Assembly: GCF_016907275.1 (NCBI RefSeq)
Contig: NZ_JAFBBP010000001.1
Coordinates: 62,001 to 126,000, forward strand
From: Micromonospora luteifusca
Lineage (GTDB): Bacteria; Actinomycetota; Actinomycetes; Mycobacteriales; Micromonosporaceae
Length of the DNA stretch: 64,000 nucleotides
Direction: 5' to 3'
Shown: positions 49,077-58,295 of the stretch, one piece after another
Layout: the number at the start of each line of letters is the position of its first letter
Position numbering within the stretch: the first letter of the stretch is position 1
Program-made: the position numbers and the translations under genes
Notes under the pieces: generated by a model
What the model saw: the letters and a program-made list of their open reading frames with translations, nothing else
Told to the model about the DNA's origin: nothing
Databases searched by the model: none

Positions 49077-52000
49077 ATGCCCCGATACCTCCGCGCGTTC
49101 TGCCTCGCCCTGCTCGCCGTCGCCACCGTGGTGAGCACCACCACCGCACTGCCCGCCGAGGCCGCCCCTCGCTTCCGGGTGCTGGTCTTCTCCAAGATCA
49201 CAAACTTCTACCACGACTCCATTCCGGCCGGCGTCGCCGCCATCCAGCAGCTCGGCGCCACCCACAACTTCGAGGTCGTCGCCACCACCGACGCGGCAGC
49301 GTTCACCGATGCCAACCTCGCCACCTTCGACGCGCTGGTCTTCAACAACACCAACTCCACCCCCGCCTCCGGGGACCTGCTCAACGCCAGCCAGCGGGCG
49401 GCGTTGCAGACGTTCGTGCGCAACGGCGGCGGCTGGGCCGGCCTGCACGCCGCCTCGGCCAGCGAACGCGACTGGCCGTGGTACGAGGGCCTGGTCGGCA
49501 CGATCTTCGACTACCACCCCGACTTCTCCGCCACCGGCGGCACCTTCCCCGGCCGGGTCAAGGTGCTCGACCGGGCGCACCCCTCGACGCGCAACCTGCC
49601 GGAGCTCTGGGAGCAGAGTGAGGAGTGGTACAACTGGCGGACCAACCCGACCGGCAACGTGCACACTCTGGCGCAGATCAAGGTGCGGGACGGCATAAAC
49701 GGGCTGGACGAGGGCGTCGACCACGCGTACTCCTGGTGTCAGCGCTACGACGGCGGCCGGTCCTGGTTCACCGCAGGTGGGCACGCCAGCTCCCAGTTCA
49801 GCACACCGACTTTCCTGGAGCACCTGCGCTACGGCATCGAGTGGGCCGCCGGCGCGGTCGCCGGTGACTGCTCCGCCACCGAGACCGGCAACTTCGAACG
49901 GGTGGGGCTGGTCACCGAGAACTTGGCCGACCCGTTCGAGCTGGCCGTGGGCCCGGACCGGAAGGTCTACTACATCCAGCGCACCGGCGCGTTGAAGGTG
50001 GTCAACTCCGACACCCTTCAGGTCACCACGCTGCTGGACTTCGCGTACACCTCGGCGATGACCGACCAGTCCGACGGGCTGCTGGGGATGACACTGGACC
50101 GCAACTTCGCCAGCAACGGCTGGGTCTACCTGCTCTGGTCGGACAAGACCCTCAAACAGCTCAACCTGTCCCGGTTCACGGTCGCCAACAACAGCGTGGC
50201 CCTCGCCTCGGAGAAGCGCCTGCTGACCATCCCCACCTACCGCGGTGAGGGCCGGGCCAACTCGCACATGGGCGGCTCGCTGGCCATGGACGCGGCCGGC
50301 CGCCTCTACGCCGCGATCGGCGACAACACCGACCCGTTCGCCTCCAGCGGCTACACCCCGATCGACGAGCGCAGCGGCCGGGCCGCCTGGGACGCCCAGG
50401 GCACCGCCGGCAACACCAACGACCTGCGCGGCAAGATCCTGCGGATCACCCCGCAGTCCGACGGCACCTACACCGTGCCCAGCGGCAACCTCTTCGCGGC
50501 CGGCACCGCGCGGACCCGGCCCGAGATCTACGCGATGGGGATGCGCAACCCGTTCCGGATCACCATCGAGCCGCAGACCAACGCGGTGCTGGTGGCCGAC
50601 TACGGCCCGGACGCCCGCGCCGCCGACCCCAACCGGGGTCCGGAGGGGACGGTCGAGTTCAACCGGATCACCAGCGCGGGCAACTACGGCTGGCCGTACT
50701 GCGTGGGCAACAACATCCCCTTCAACGACTACAACTTCACCACCAGCACCTCCGGGCCGAAGTTCAACTGCTCCGCACCGGTGAACAACTCCCCCAACAA
50801 CACCGGCCTCAGCACACTCCCGGGGGCCAGGTCAGCTCTGGTCTGGTACGCGTACTCCGCCTCCAGCCAGTTCCCCGAGGTGGGCACCGGCGGCGGCGGG
50901 CCGATGAGCGGGCCGGTCTACGACTACGACCCGACCAACACCCGCACCACGAAGTTCCCGGAGTACTTCGACGGCAAGTGGATCACCTACGAGCTGACCC
51001 GCAAGTGGTTCAAGACGCTCTCCGTCCACCGGACGGCCCAGACCTTCACCAACGCGCGCTTCGGCCCGACCGCCGTGGGCGACCTCCAGTCGATCAACGG
51101 GATCTTCGACAACATCAGCTGGATCCAGCCGTTCGAGGCGGAGTTCGGCCCGGACGGCTCGCTCTACGTCATCGACTTTGGCGAGGGCACCGGCAGCGGG
51201 CGCGGCGGCAGCAACGCCGGCGCCGGCATCTACCGGATCGACTACGTGGCCAACGGGCGGCCACCGACCGCGAAGATCGCCGCCACTCCGGACAGCGGGC
51301 GCACGCCGCTCACCGTGGCCTTCTCCTCGGCGGGGTCGACCGCCGGTGACGGGTCGCCGCTCGGCTACGCCTGGGACTTCACCAACGACGGCACCACCGA
51401 CTCCACCGCGGCCAATCCGAGCCACACCTACTCGGCCGCCGGGAAGCACACCGCCCGGCTGACTGTGCGCAACAGCGGCAATGGGCTGACCGTCAGTGCC
51501 GTCACCGACGTGGTGGTCGGCAACACCAGGCCCACGGTGACCATCACCGTGCCCGACGGCGGGTTCTTCGACTTCGGCGACAAGATCCCGTACACCGTGA
51601 CGGTCACCGACCCGGAGGACGCCACCATCGACTGCGCCAAGGTGACCGTGCAGACGCAACTCGGCCACGACTCACACGCCCACCCGCTGGACGTGTACAC
51701 CGGCTGCTCGGGGCTGCTGGCCACCGAAGCGGACGCCGGCGACGGGCACGGGCCGGGGCAGAACCTCTACACGGTGGTCACCGCGCAGTACACCGACGGC
51801 GGCGCGGCCGGCGGCGTACCGGCGTTGACCGGCTCGACCCGGGCGCAGCTACAGCCCAAGAGCAAGGAGGCCGAGCACTTCAGCGCCCAGTCCGGCCTCG
51901 TCGTGAACGACCGGCCCACCGCCCGCGCCGGCAAGCGGCTCGGCGACGTCGACCACAACGACTGGGCGGCGTACGGGCCGGTGGACCTGCGCAACGTCGG

Positions 52001-52541
52001 CTCGGTGACGCTCGGGGTGACCAACGGCGGGCTCGGCGGCGACATCGAGCTACGTACCGGCTCACCCACCGGCACCCTGATCGGTAAGGCCACCATCGGC
52101 TCGACCGGCGGATGGGACAACCTGGTCTCCCCCACCGTCACGTTGACCAACAAACCCGCCGGCACCACCATCCTGTACGCCAGATTCGTCAACGCCGCGC
52201 AGGTCGGCGGCACCCCGGACCTGCTCTCGCTGGACTGGCTGCGGTTCAACGGGGCCGGCGTCAAGCAGGAGCCCGGCGGGACGCTGTCGCTCGCGGCCAA
52301 CCCGGGCAGCGGCACCGCGCCGCGGACCACCACCCTGACCGCCACCGCAACAGCGCCGTCCGGGCAGAGCATCACCGACTACGTGTGGGACTTCGGTGAC
52401 AACAGCGCCAGCACGCACGGTGCGACGCTGCGGTCGACGGCGCACACCTACAGCCGCAAGGGGACCTTCACCGCCCGGGTGACCATCACCTACACCAGCG
52501 GGGAGACCCGCTCGGCCAACCTGACCATCACGGTCACCTGA
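49077..52541 (+). CDS. Secreted ThuA - glucose/sorbosone dehydrogenase - PKD - CBM fusion
   Basis: A 1154-residue exported protein. A signal peptide spans 1-30 (AFCLALLAVATVVSTTTALPAEAA). A ThuA/trehalose-utilisation domain covers about 33-255 (FRVLVFSKITNFYHDSIPAG, GGGWAGLHAAS). A six-bladed GSDH/PQQ-type sugar dehydrogenase propeller covers about 272-650 (LADPFELAVGPDRKVYY, GMRNPFRITIEP). A PKD domain is at about 728-815, a CBM6/CBM35-like beta-sandwich at about 931-1062 and a final PKD at 1066-1154. It probably oxidises or processes polysaccharide-derived sugars outside the cell. An AGCGCT operator-like palindrome lies just upstream and a strong hairpin terminator follows. Confidence 0.88.
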   Translation: MPRYLRAFCLALLAVATVVSTTTALPAEAAPRFRVLVFSKITNFYHDSIPAGVAAIQQLGATHNFEVVATTDAAAFTDANLATFDALVFNNTNSTPASGDLLNASQRAALQTFVRNGGGWAGLHAASASERDWPWYEGLVGTIFDYHPDFSATGGTFPGRVKVLDRAHPSTRNLPELWEQSEEWYNWRTNPTGNVHTLAQIKVRDGINGLDEGVDHAYSWCQRYDGGRSWFTAGGHASSQFSTPTFLEHLRYGIEWAAGAVAGDCSATETGNFERVGLVTENLADPFELAVGPDRKVYYIQRTGALKVVNSDTLQVTTLLDFAYTSAMTDQSDGLLGMTLDRNFASNGWVYLLWSDKTLKQLNLSRFTVANNSVALASEKRLLTIPTYRGEGRANSHMGGSLAMDAAGRLYAAIGDNTDPFASSGYTPIDERSGRAAWDAQGTAGNTNDLRGKILRITPQSDGTYTVPSGNLFAAGTARTRPEIYAMGMRNPFRITIEPQTNAVLVADYGPDARAADPNRGPEGTVEFNRITSAGNYGWPYCVGNNIPFNDYNFTTSTSGPKFNCSAPVNNSPNNTGLSTLPGARSALVWYAYSASSQFPEVGTGGGGPMSGPVYDYDPTNTRTTKFPEYFDGKWITYELTRKWFKTLSVHRTAQTFTNARFGPTAVGDLQSINGIFDNISWIQPFEAEFGPDGSLYVIDFGEGTGSGRGGSNAGAGIYRIDYVANGRPPTAKIAATPDSGRTPLTVAFSSAGSTAGDGSPLGYAWDFTNDGTTDSTAANPSHTYSAAGKHTARLTVRNSGNGLTVSAVTDVVVGNTRPTVTITVPDGGFFDFGDKIPYTVTVTDPEDATIDCAKVTVQTQLGHDSHAHPLDVYTGCSGLLATEADAGDGHGPGQNLYTVVTAQYTDGGAAGGVPALTGSTRAQLQPKSKEAEHFSAQSGLVVNDRPTARAGKRLGDVDHNDWAAYGPVDLRNVGSVTLGVTNGGLGGDIELRTGSPTGTLIGKATIGSTGGWDNLVSPTVTLTNKPAGTTILYARFVNAAQVGGTPDLLSLDWLRFNGAGVKQEPGGTLSLAANPGSGTAPRTTTLTATATAPSGQSITDYVWDFGDNSASTHGATLRSTAHTYSRKGTFTARVTITYTSGETRSANLTITVT

Positions 52542-52554
52542 CCGGTGACATGAC

Positions 52555-52586
52555 GGTGGGGCGGTGCCCATCGGCACCGCCCCACC
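52555..52586. terminator. Bidirectional terminator hairpin
   Basis: A perfect 14-base stem (GGTGGGGCGGTGCC) around CATC, between the stops of the secreted ThuA-GSDH gene and the convergent protease gene. Confidence 0.8.
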
Positions 52587-52597
52587 GCCAACACTGG

Positions 52598-55500
52598 TTA
52601 CTGCCAGGCGCTCTGTTGCGTGTAGACGAGATTGCCGGGAATGACCGTGCCGTTGGTGCTCAGCTCGGTGTAGGCCCAGAAGTCACCCTCGGGCAGCGGC
52701 TTGTTCGGCTTCAACGTGAATCCGTGCGTCGCACCGCGCTCCGCCGTGGATGGGAGCGTCAGCGTGGCGCCCGAATACTTGGCGTTTTGGCCGATGATGG
52801 CGTGGCTCAGCTGGAAGTCGACGACCGGGCCACCGGGGAACTGTGCGAACACGTACGCGGTGTAGCGCCCCGGCTCGGGCAGGAACTTGTACGCCTGCTC
52901 CGCGCTGGTCCAGTACCTGTCACTGCTGTAGATCAGCTTGTCGCCCTTGTACAGGTAGAGGTCGAGGTTCGTGTTCGGGTCGTCGGTGTTGGTTTCGACA
53001 ATGATGCCGGCGGTGTTCGCCGGCACCGTGAAGTCGACCTTCTTCACTCCGGTGGCGTTCGGGTCGAACACGCCGCCATAGACGCCGGCCGGCATCGAGT
53101 ACGACTCGCGCTGCACCGGCGTGTAACCGGTGCTGCGGCCGGCAAGTGGTCCGGTGAAGCCGGGCTGGATCGAGCCGGACGCACCGTTGGCCATCCGGCC
53201 GAACTCCTCGCCGTCGTCAGCGTACGGTCGGGGCGTGATCCCCCACGGACGGGCGGCGACCGGGATCCGGGCGCTGTGGGCCTTGCCGCGCCAGCCGATC
53301 GACCCGGTCACGTACCGGTCCCAGGGCGCGCTGCCCCGGCGCAGGGTGATCGTCACCTTCGCGGACCGACCCGGCTCCAGCGTCACCGATTCCGGCGACA
53401 CGGTGACCTTCATGCCGGCCAGGCCGGACACCGACGAGCGGTAGGTCTCCCGCGCCTTGCCCACGTTGGTCAGGGTGCGGGTGATTGTCACCGGGCGGGT
53501 CCCGTCGTACTCCCGCAACGAGATGGCCGGCAGGTTGAGTTCCTTGCCGTCCGGCGCTGCCGTCTCACTGAAGGCGAGCAGCTCCGCCGCCGTGGGCTCG
53601 ATGACCAGGCCCGGGTCCTTGGCACCGGCCAGGTTGATGAATCCGCTGCCCTGCTCCAGAGGGCTGCTGGTGCCGACCGTGTCGGTGGCGGTGGTCCGCA
53701 GCGCCGAGGCGACACTGCCCGGTGACCAGTTCGGGTGCGTGGCCCGCAGCACCGCCGCCGCGCCGGCCACGTACGGCGAGGCCATCGAGGTGCCCGAGTA
53801 CGCGTCGTACTGCCGCCCGAAGTTGCCCGCTGGTGAGACCGCGGCGATGATGTCCGCCCCCGGCGCGACCAGGTCCGGCTTGAAGACGCCGAGGGTCACC
53901 TTGTCCGGTCCGGTGGAGGAGAAGTCCGCGACGCTGGGTACGCCGGGGACGCTGGAGCCGTCACCGCCGGTGCGCAGAGACACCTTCGCGTCGGTGGGGT
54001 GGCGCATCAGGTAGTTGAACAGCGTGCCGGCCTGCTTCTCGGTCGGCAGGTAGACGACCGGGAAGTTGTAGATCGAGTTGATCCGGTAGTTGCCGACGGG
54101 GTCGAACACCAGCATCGCCGCCCCGCCCTTGGCCTTGATCTCGGCGGCGGAGTTGAACGTGTTGGACAGCGCGCAGGCGACCACCTTGCCCTTGATCTTG
54201 GCAGGGTCGAGGCTGCCCGGTTCGCAGTACACCGCGCCCAGATCCGGCGATCCGGCCTGTTCGCCGAAGACCATCGGCCGCGAGTCGCCGCCGGGCAGCG
54301 CGTCCAGTGAGCCGCCGATGAGGTTCGTGCCGTCGCCCAGCTTGACGGTCGCCTCGTCGAGGTTCGTCACCGCCGCGCCAACCGTGGTCACCCAGGGCGC
54401 CGCGTTGCTGATCGCCCCGCTCACGATGCCGGTGTTGCCGGCCGACGCCGCCACGAAGACTCCCGCCAGCGTGGCGTTGAGGAAGGCGACGCCGATGGGG
54501 GTGTTGGCTTCCCAGTCGCCGAGATCGCTGCCGATCGAGAAGTTCAGGACCTGCACGCCGTCGGCGACGGCGGCGTCGATTCCGGCGATGATGTCGGCGT
54601 CGAAGCCCATGCCGCCCCAGAGCACCTTGTAGACGGCGATCTGAGCGTCCGGCGCGACCCCGGAGACGGGATCGAAGCGCCGACCGTCGATCGTGACGTC
54701 CGAGACCGGCAGACCGGCCGCGGTGGAAGCGGTGTGCGTGCCGTGCCCGGCCATGTCGCGGGGAGAGAGCACCTCGCCCTCGGGCACCGAGCCTCCGCCC
54801 GCCAGCCACGTGTCGGCGAAGTACCTGGCGCCGACGATCTTGCCGTTGCAGTGCTCGGCCACGAAGGCCACACCGGTCTGGCAGGTGCCGTGCCAGGTCG
54901 CGGGGGCGGGCATCTTCTTGGCGAACGACGCGCTCTCCGGCCAGATGCCGGTGTCCAGAACGCCGATCACCGTGCCCGCGCCCGTGCCGGGGCCAGACTT
55001 GACCGGCTTGACCGGCTTACCGGCGGGACCTCCCGCCGGGGCCTGGGCCGGCGGGGCCGGAGTGGTGGCGGCCGGGGCACCGGCGGCCGGCGGCGCGGCC
55101 GGCGGCGGCGTCGGAGTGCCGAGGGCCCGTGCGGCGGTGACCGCGCGGACGCGCTTGTCCGCCCGCAGGGTGGTCACCTGCTGGGCGGTCAGCTTCGCCG
55201 AGAACCCGTTGAACGCGGTCGCGTACGCCGCGTTGACCTTCACCCCGGCGGCGGCGGCAACGGCTGCCCGCTGCGCGTCGAGGTGTCCGCGGTAAGCCCG
55301 CGACGGCGCCGACGTCACGTCCAGCCGGTTGCCCGACTCCGGACGGGTTCGCGCCAGCCCGGAAACACCGCCGGCGTACGAGGTCAGGGGGGCCTCGGCC
55401 AGTTCGACGATGTACTGACCCGAACCGGTCTCGTCCATCGTGGCCCGCTGGCCGGCCGAGTCCTTGCCACCGGGTCGACGGTCGGCCCCGTCGGTCAGCG

Positions 55501-55678
55501 TGACCCTCTTGTCGTTCTCGCCGGTGAAGTAACCGGCCGTACCGCTGCCGTTGCCCGACGGCCCGACGGGGGCCGCCGACGCCGACCCCGCGACACCGGT
55601 TGTGCCGGTGACCAGGGCGAAGACCAACGTCGGTATCGCTAGTCTTCGCAGCCTGTTTCCGCTCGTGCTTGTAGCCAC
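52598..55678 (-). CDS. Secreted S8 subtilisin-like protease with I9 propeptide and PA insert
   Basis: A 1026-residue preproprotein. A signal peptide (about 1-35, ending ASAAP), an I9 inhibitor-like propeptide (about 85-180, GQYIVELAEAPLTSYAGG...GFSAKLTAQQVTTLRAD), a proline/alanine linker, then the peptidase with catalytic D242 (VIGVLDTGIWPES), H315 (GHGTHTAST) and S631 (SGTSMASPYVAG). A PA domain is inserted between H and S (about 430-570). Fibronectin-type and pre-peptidase C-like domains complete the C-terminus. It likely degrades external proteins. GAAAGGAG precedes the GTG. An AGCGCT palindrome lies upstream. Confidence 0.92.
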   Translation of the reverse strand: MATSTSGNRLRRLAIPTLVFALVTGTTGVAGSASAAPVGPSGNGSGTAGYFTGENDKRVTLTDGADRRPGGKDSAGQRATMDETGSGQYIVELAEAPLTSYAGGVSGLARTRPESGNRLDVTSAPSRAYRGHLDAQRAAVAAAAGVKVNAAYATAFNGFSAKLTAQQVTTLRADKRVRAVTAARALGTPTPPPAAPPAAGAPAATTPAPPAQAPAGGPAGKPVKPVKSGPGTGAGTVIGVLDTGIWPESASFAKKMPAPATWHGTCQTGVAFVAEHCNGKIVGARYFADTWLAGGGSVPEGEVLSPRDMAGHGTHTASTAAGLPVSDVTIDGRRFDPVSGVAPDAQIAVYKVLWGGMGFDADIIAGIDAAVADGVQVLNFSIGSDLGDWEANTPIGVAFLNATLAGVFVAASAGNTGIVSGAISNAAPWVTTVGAAVTNLDEATVKLGDGTNLIGGSLDALPGGDSRPMVFGEQAGSPDLGAVYCEPGSLDPAKIKGKVVACALSNTFNSAAEIKAKGGAAMLVFDPVGNYRINSIYNFPVVYLPTEKQAGTLFNYLMRHPTDAKVSLRTGGDGSSVPGVPSVADFSSTGPDKVTLGVFKPDLVAPGADIIAAVSPAGNFGRQYDAYSGTSMASPYVAGAAAVLRATHPNWSPGSVASALRTTATDTVGTSSPLEQGSGFINLAGAKDPGLVIEPTAAELLAFSETAAPDGKELNLPAISLREYDGTRPVTITRTLTNVGKARETYRSSVSGLAGMKVTVSPESVTLEPGRSAKVTITLRRGSAPWDRYVTGSIGWRGKAHSARIPVAARPWGITPRPYADDGEEFGRMANGASGSIQPGFTGPLAGRSTGYTPVQRESYSMPAGVYGGVFDPNATGVKKVDFTVPANTAGIIVETNTDDPNTNLDLYLYKGDKLIYSSDRYWTSAEQAYKFLPEPGRYTAYVFAQFPGGPVVDFQLSHAIIGQNAKYSGATLTLPSTAERGATHGFTLKPNKPLPEGDFWAYTELSTNGTVIPGNLVYTQQSAWQ

Positions 55679-55735
55679 GAGGCTCCTTTCGATGGCTCCA
55701 TTGCGGAGCTGTTCTCCTCGATCACGACCCGCCTG

Positions 55736-55749
55736 TGGGAGCGCTCCCC
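55736..55749. promoter_or_regulatory. CebR-like operator upstream of the protease gene
   Basis: TGGGAGCGCTCCCC matches the CebR/CelR consensus TGGGAGCGCTCCCA at 13 of 14 positions. It lies about 60 bases before the protease start. A carbohydrate-type LacI operator ahead of a protease is unusual and may link protease release to biopolymer feeding. Confidence 0.55.
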
Positions 55750-55941
55750 CACCTAAGCCGCCAAGGGTTAATCCACGGTTTGGGCAGTGTTACGGATCGC
55801 TGGTGCGTATAAGATCATGTTCTGTCAGCCGCGACTAGATCGTCTTTCCCCGGCGTTGCCCAGGTGCCGTGCCCACGAGCGTCGGCCGGCCTGGTGGCAC
55901 ATCGGGCAGGGTCCACGACGCGGACCCGCCGTGGGTCCCGG

Positions 55942-56775
55942 CTATCGGGATGGCAGAACCTGTTCGAGTACGTGGCCCCGACGAACACCTGACGCGCGTG
56001 CTCTCGCCTGCCATCGCCCCTCGGTGCGCTGGACGTCGATGGGGTGCTTGAAGGCACGTGAGATCGCATCGGAGGTGATGGCGGCCTCGGCTCGACCGCT
56101 GGCAACGGCGAGACCCTCGCAGATGAGCAGCGCGTGCGTGGTCGTCGCAGGCAGCTCCTCCAGATGATGGGTGACGATGACCGAGGCAAGGTCGGGAGTT
56201 GTGCTGACCACGTACGCGATCGTCTCCAGCAGTTGCTCGCGGGCGGCGACGTCGAGACCCGTGGTCGGCTCGTCGAGCAGGAGCAGTTGTGGGTCACCGG
56301 CCAGGGCTCGGGCGATGAGGACGCGCCCTCGTTCTCCTTGAGATAGGACGGGCCATGCCGCTGAGCGGCGGTGAGCCAGGCCGACCGAGGCGATGAGCGA
56401 GTCGGCCTTCTCGACCTGTTCCGCGGTGGGTGTCCACCGCAGGGGCGTCTCGATCGTGCCGGTGATGCCGGTCAGGACAACCTCGAGCACTGAAAGCGGC
56501 GACCGGAGCGGGTGGCGGGGATCGACGTGGCCGATGTCGCGCCGCAGCGCCTGAAGTTCCACGCGCCCGAGTCGCTGCCCGAGCACCCGGACGACGCCGG
56601 AGGTTGGATGGGCCCACGCTCCGCAGAAATTGAGGAGCGTGCTCTTGCCAGCGCCGTTCGGGCCCAGGAGCGCCCAGTGCTCGCCTCGGCGGACCGTGAA
56701 ACTGAGGCCGCGGATAATGAGGTCGTCGCCACGCAGGAAGGTGACGTCCTCCAACTCCAGGACGGCGTCCGTCAC
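55942..56775 (-). CDS. Stand-alone ABC ATPase (YlmA-like)
   Basis: 277 residues, one ATPase domain: Walker A GPNGAGKST, Q-loop region RRDIGHVDPRHP, signature LSQGERGR, Walker B LLLLDEPTTGLD, H-loop VIVTHHLEEL. The signature has Q in place of the usual second G of LSGGQ (LSQGERGR), which is normal in the YlmA/ModF group. There is no membrane gene beside it. The GTG has GGAGG upstream and overlaps the stop of a 57-codon gene (GTGA). A soluble role rather than transport is likely. Confidence 0.85.
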   Translation of the reverse strand: MTDAVLELEDVTFLRGDDLIIRGLSFTVRRGEHWALLGPNGAGKSTLLNFCGAWAHPTSGVVRVLGQRLGRVELQALRRDIGHVDPRHPLRSPLSVLEVVLTGITGTIETPLRWTPTAEQVEKADSLIASVGLAHRRSAAWPVLSQGERGRVLIARALAGDPQLLLLDEPTTGLDVAAREQLLETIAYVVSTTPDLASVIVTHHLEELPATTTHALLICEGLAVASGRAEAAITSDAISRAFKHPIDVQRTEGRWQARARASGVRRGHVLEQVLPSR

Positions 56776-56945
56776 GGGAGGTCCTCCTGAGGTGAGAGGA
56801 GATGCATGCGGGTGAGGGTCGCGGTCTCGGCGACGTGTGCGCCGCGCGGCGGCCACGCCGCCGCCTCTCCCTCGATAGCGAGGCGGGCCTCGACCACTGC
56901 GCTGAGGTCTGCCCGACGCAGGACCAGATCCCAGTCCACGGCCAT
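56772..56945 (-). CDS. Small 57-residue protein coupled to the ABC ATPase
   Basis: MAVDWDLVLRRADL, then VVEARLAIEGEAAAWPPRG and HVAETATLTRMHLLSPQEDLP: a soluble, acidic small protein without a recognised domain. The ATG has GAGGAG seven bases upstream, and its TGA overlaps the ATPase GTG, so expression is coupled. It may be a real small partner or a remnant of a larger gene; an ATG two codons upstream is too close to the ribosome-binding site. Confidence 0.5.
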   Translation of the reverse strand: MAVDWDLVLRRADLSAVVEARLAIEGEAAAWPPRGAHVAETATLTRMHLLSPQEDLP

Positions 56946-57028
56946 GATCATACTCCTCTGCCTGCCTGCGGAGTTGTGCTGACTGGTCCGATTGCGTACG
57001 CCCATGAGCGCGCTGCGATGATCAGCCG

Positions 57029-57535
57029 ATGGAGTTCGTGCTCGACCCACCGCATGGGGTGGGCCCGCTTTCGCTCGGAATGACGTTCGACGAGGCCCGC
57101 GGAGCGCTCGAAACGCTCGGTCGGCTGACACCGACCACCCATGGCGAACTGTTCCTGCACCTGCCGAGCGGGCTGAGTTTCAGCGTGGGGTTCGGGGTCG
57201 GGCCGACACGGGGCCGGGTCAACGCGATCGAGGTGTGGCGTCCACATGAGCAGGACGTGGTGCGGTACCGCGACGTCGACGTCTTCGGGCTGCCCGCGCT
57301 AAAGGTCGTGGAGCGCCTACGACACCACGTCGACATCGTGCCGAACGAGGACGACGACGGGTTCACCGCGCGAAGGCTGTACCTCGCGCTGTGGCGGCCG
57401 TTCGCCGAGGACGACGATCCGGACGAGGAGCAGGGCCACTTCTTCCAATCGGTGCTCCTGGCTCGGCCCGGCTACGACGACACGCCCGCCGAGGCAGCGG
57501 CCCGGTTGGCCGCCGGCCACGAGCCGGGCTACTGA
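57029..57535 (+). CDS. Hypothetical protein
   Basis: 168 residues of a soluble actinobacterial family: MEFVLDPPHGVGPLSLGMTFDEARGAL at the N-terminus is shared with Streptomyces hypotheticals. Beta-rich centre (LFLHLPSGLSFSVGFGVGPTRGRVNAIEVW) and an acidic C-terminal part (EDDDPDEEQGHF). There is no signal peptide, membrane helix or known catalytic motif. It may be an immunity- or SMI1-like small protein but I cannot assign a family. Confidence 0.7.
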   Translation: MEFVLDPPHGVGPLSLGMTFDEARGALETLGRLTPTTHGELFLHLPSGLSFSVGFGVGPTRGRVNAIEVWRPHEQDVVRYRDVDVFGLPALKVVERLRHHVDIVPNEDDDGFTARRLYLALWRPFAEDDDPDEEQGHFFQSVLLARPGYDDTPAEAAARLAAGHEPGY

Positions 57536-57609
57536 TTCAGTTCGCCGACCGACTCGTGGCCTTGGCACTCGACCAAGGTGGGCACGACAACGTCACCGGC
57601 CCCCGGGGG

Positions 57610-58233
57610 TCAGCCGGTAAATTCGTCGACGCCGAGGGCGAAGTCCCAGTGGCCAACCCCGTTGCCGGCGAGGCCCACCGTGACCACGCCCATTCCTTCC
57701 AGCCAGTGCGCCATTTTCAGACCGCCGACGTCCAGCGGGCGCAGCCCGAGGGTCTCGATGAATGCCGCCACGCCGGCCTTGGCCTGCGCATTATCGCCAG
57801 CGATGAAGACGTTGGCCCGGCCATTCTCCAGGACATTACGGAAGATGGTGTTGAATGCCTTCACCACGCTGGCGCTCACCGGCGCCACCTTGGCGACTTC
57901 CTGCGCGACCGAGGTCTCCTCGCTGTGGGCCAGTCCGTCGAATGAGGCGTTGAAGGGGTTGCTGATGTCGACGATGACCTTGCCCGCGAGGGCTTCTCCG
58001 TACCTGGCGACGACCGGAACTACACCGTCGTACAACAGGGCCGTGATGACGATGTCCCCGGCCGGGACGGCGCCCCACTTGCCCGTCGTTGCACCGCCGC
58101 CCAGAGCCTTGGCCAGGTCATCGGCCTTGGACTGATCGCGTCCCATGACCTCGACGGTGTTGCCGCCCGCCACCGCGAGCGTGCCGATGGTACGGGCCAT
58201 GTTCCCCGTACCGATGAGGGTGATGCTGCTCAT
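57610..58233 (-). CDS. NADPH-dependent F420 reductase-like NADP-binding protein
   Basis: 207 residues. The N-terminal Rossmann motif ITLIGTGNMARTIGTLAVAGGNTVEVMGRD and the segment VIVDISNPFNASFDGLAHSEETSVAQEVAKVAP are characteristic of the F420-oxidoreductase/NADP-binding family (Fno-like). It may move hydride between NADPH and F420 or a quinone. The ATG follows AGGAAG. It lies next to a short-chain dehydrogenase and a divergent TetR gene and is likely controlled with them. Confidence 0.88.
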   Translation of the reverse strand: MSSITLIGTGNMARTIGTLAVAGGNTVEVMGRDQSKADDLAKALGGGATTGKWGAVPAGDIVITALLYDGVVPVVARYGEALAGKVIVDISNPFNASFDGLAHSEETSVAQEVAKVAPVSASVVKAFNTIFRNVLENGRANVFIAGDNAQAKAGVAAFIETLGLRPLDVGGLKMAHWLEGMGVVTVGLAGNGVGHWDFALGVDEFTG

Positions 58234-58295
58234 GAGGTCTTCCTGTTCTCGAGATGTCGCTCTGGGGTGTGCCCGCAGCATTCCTGGCCGGCGGT

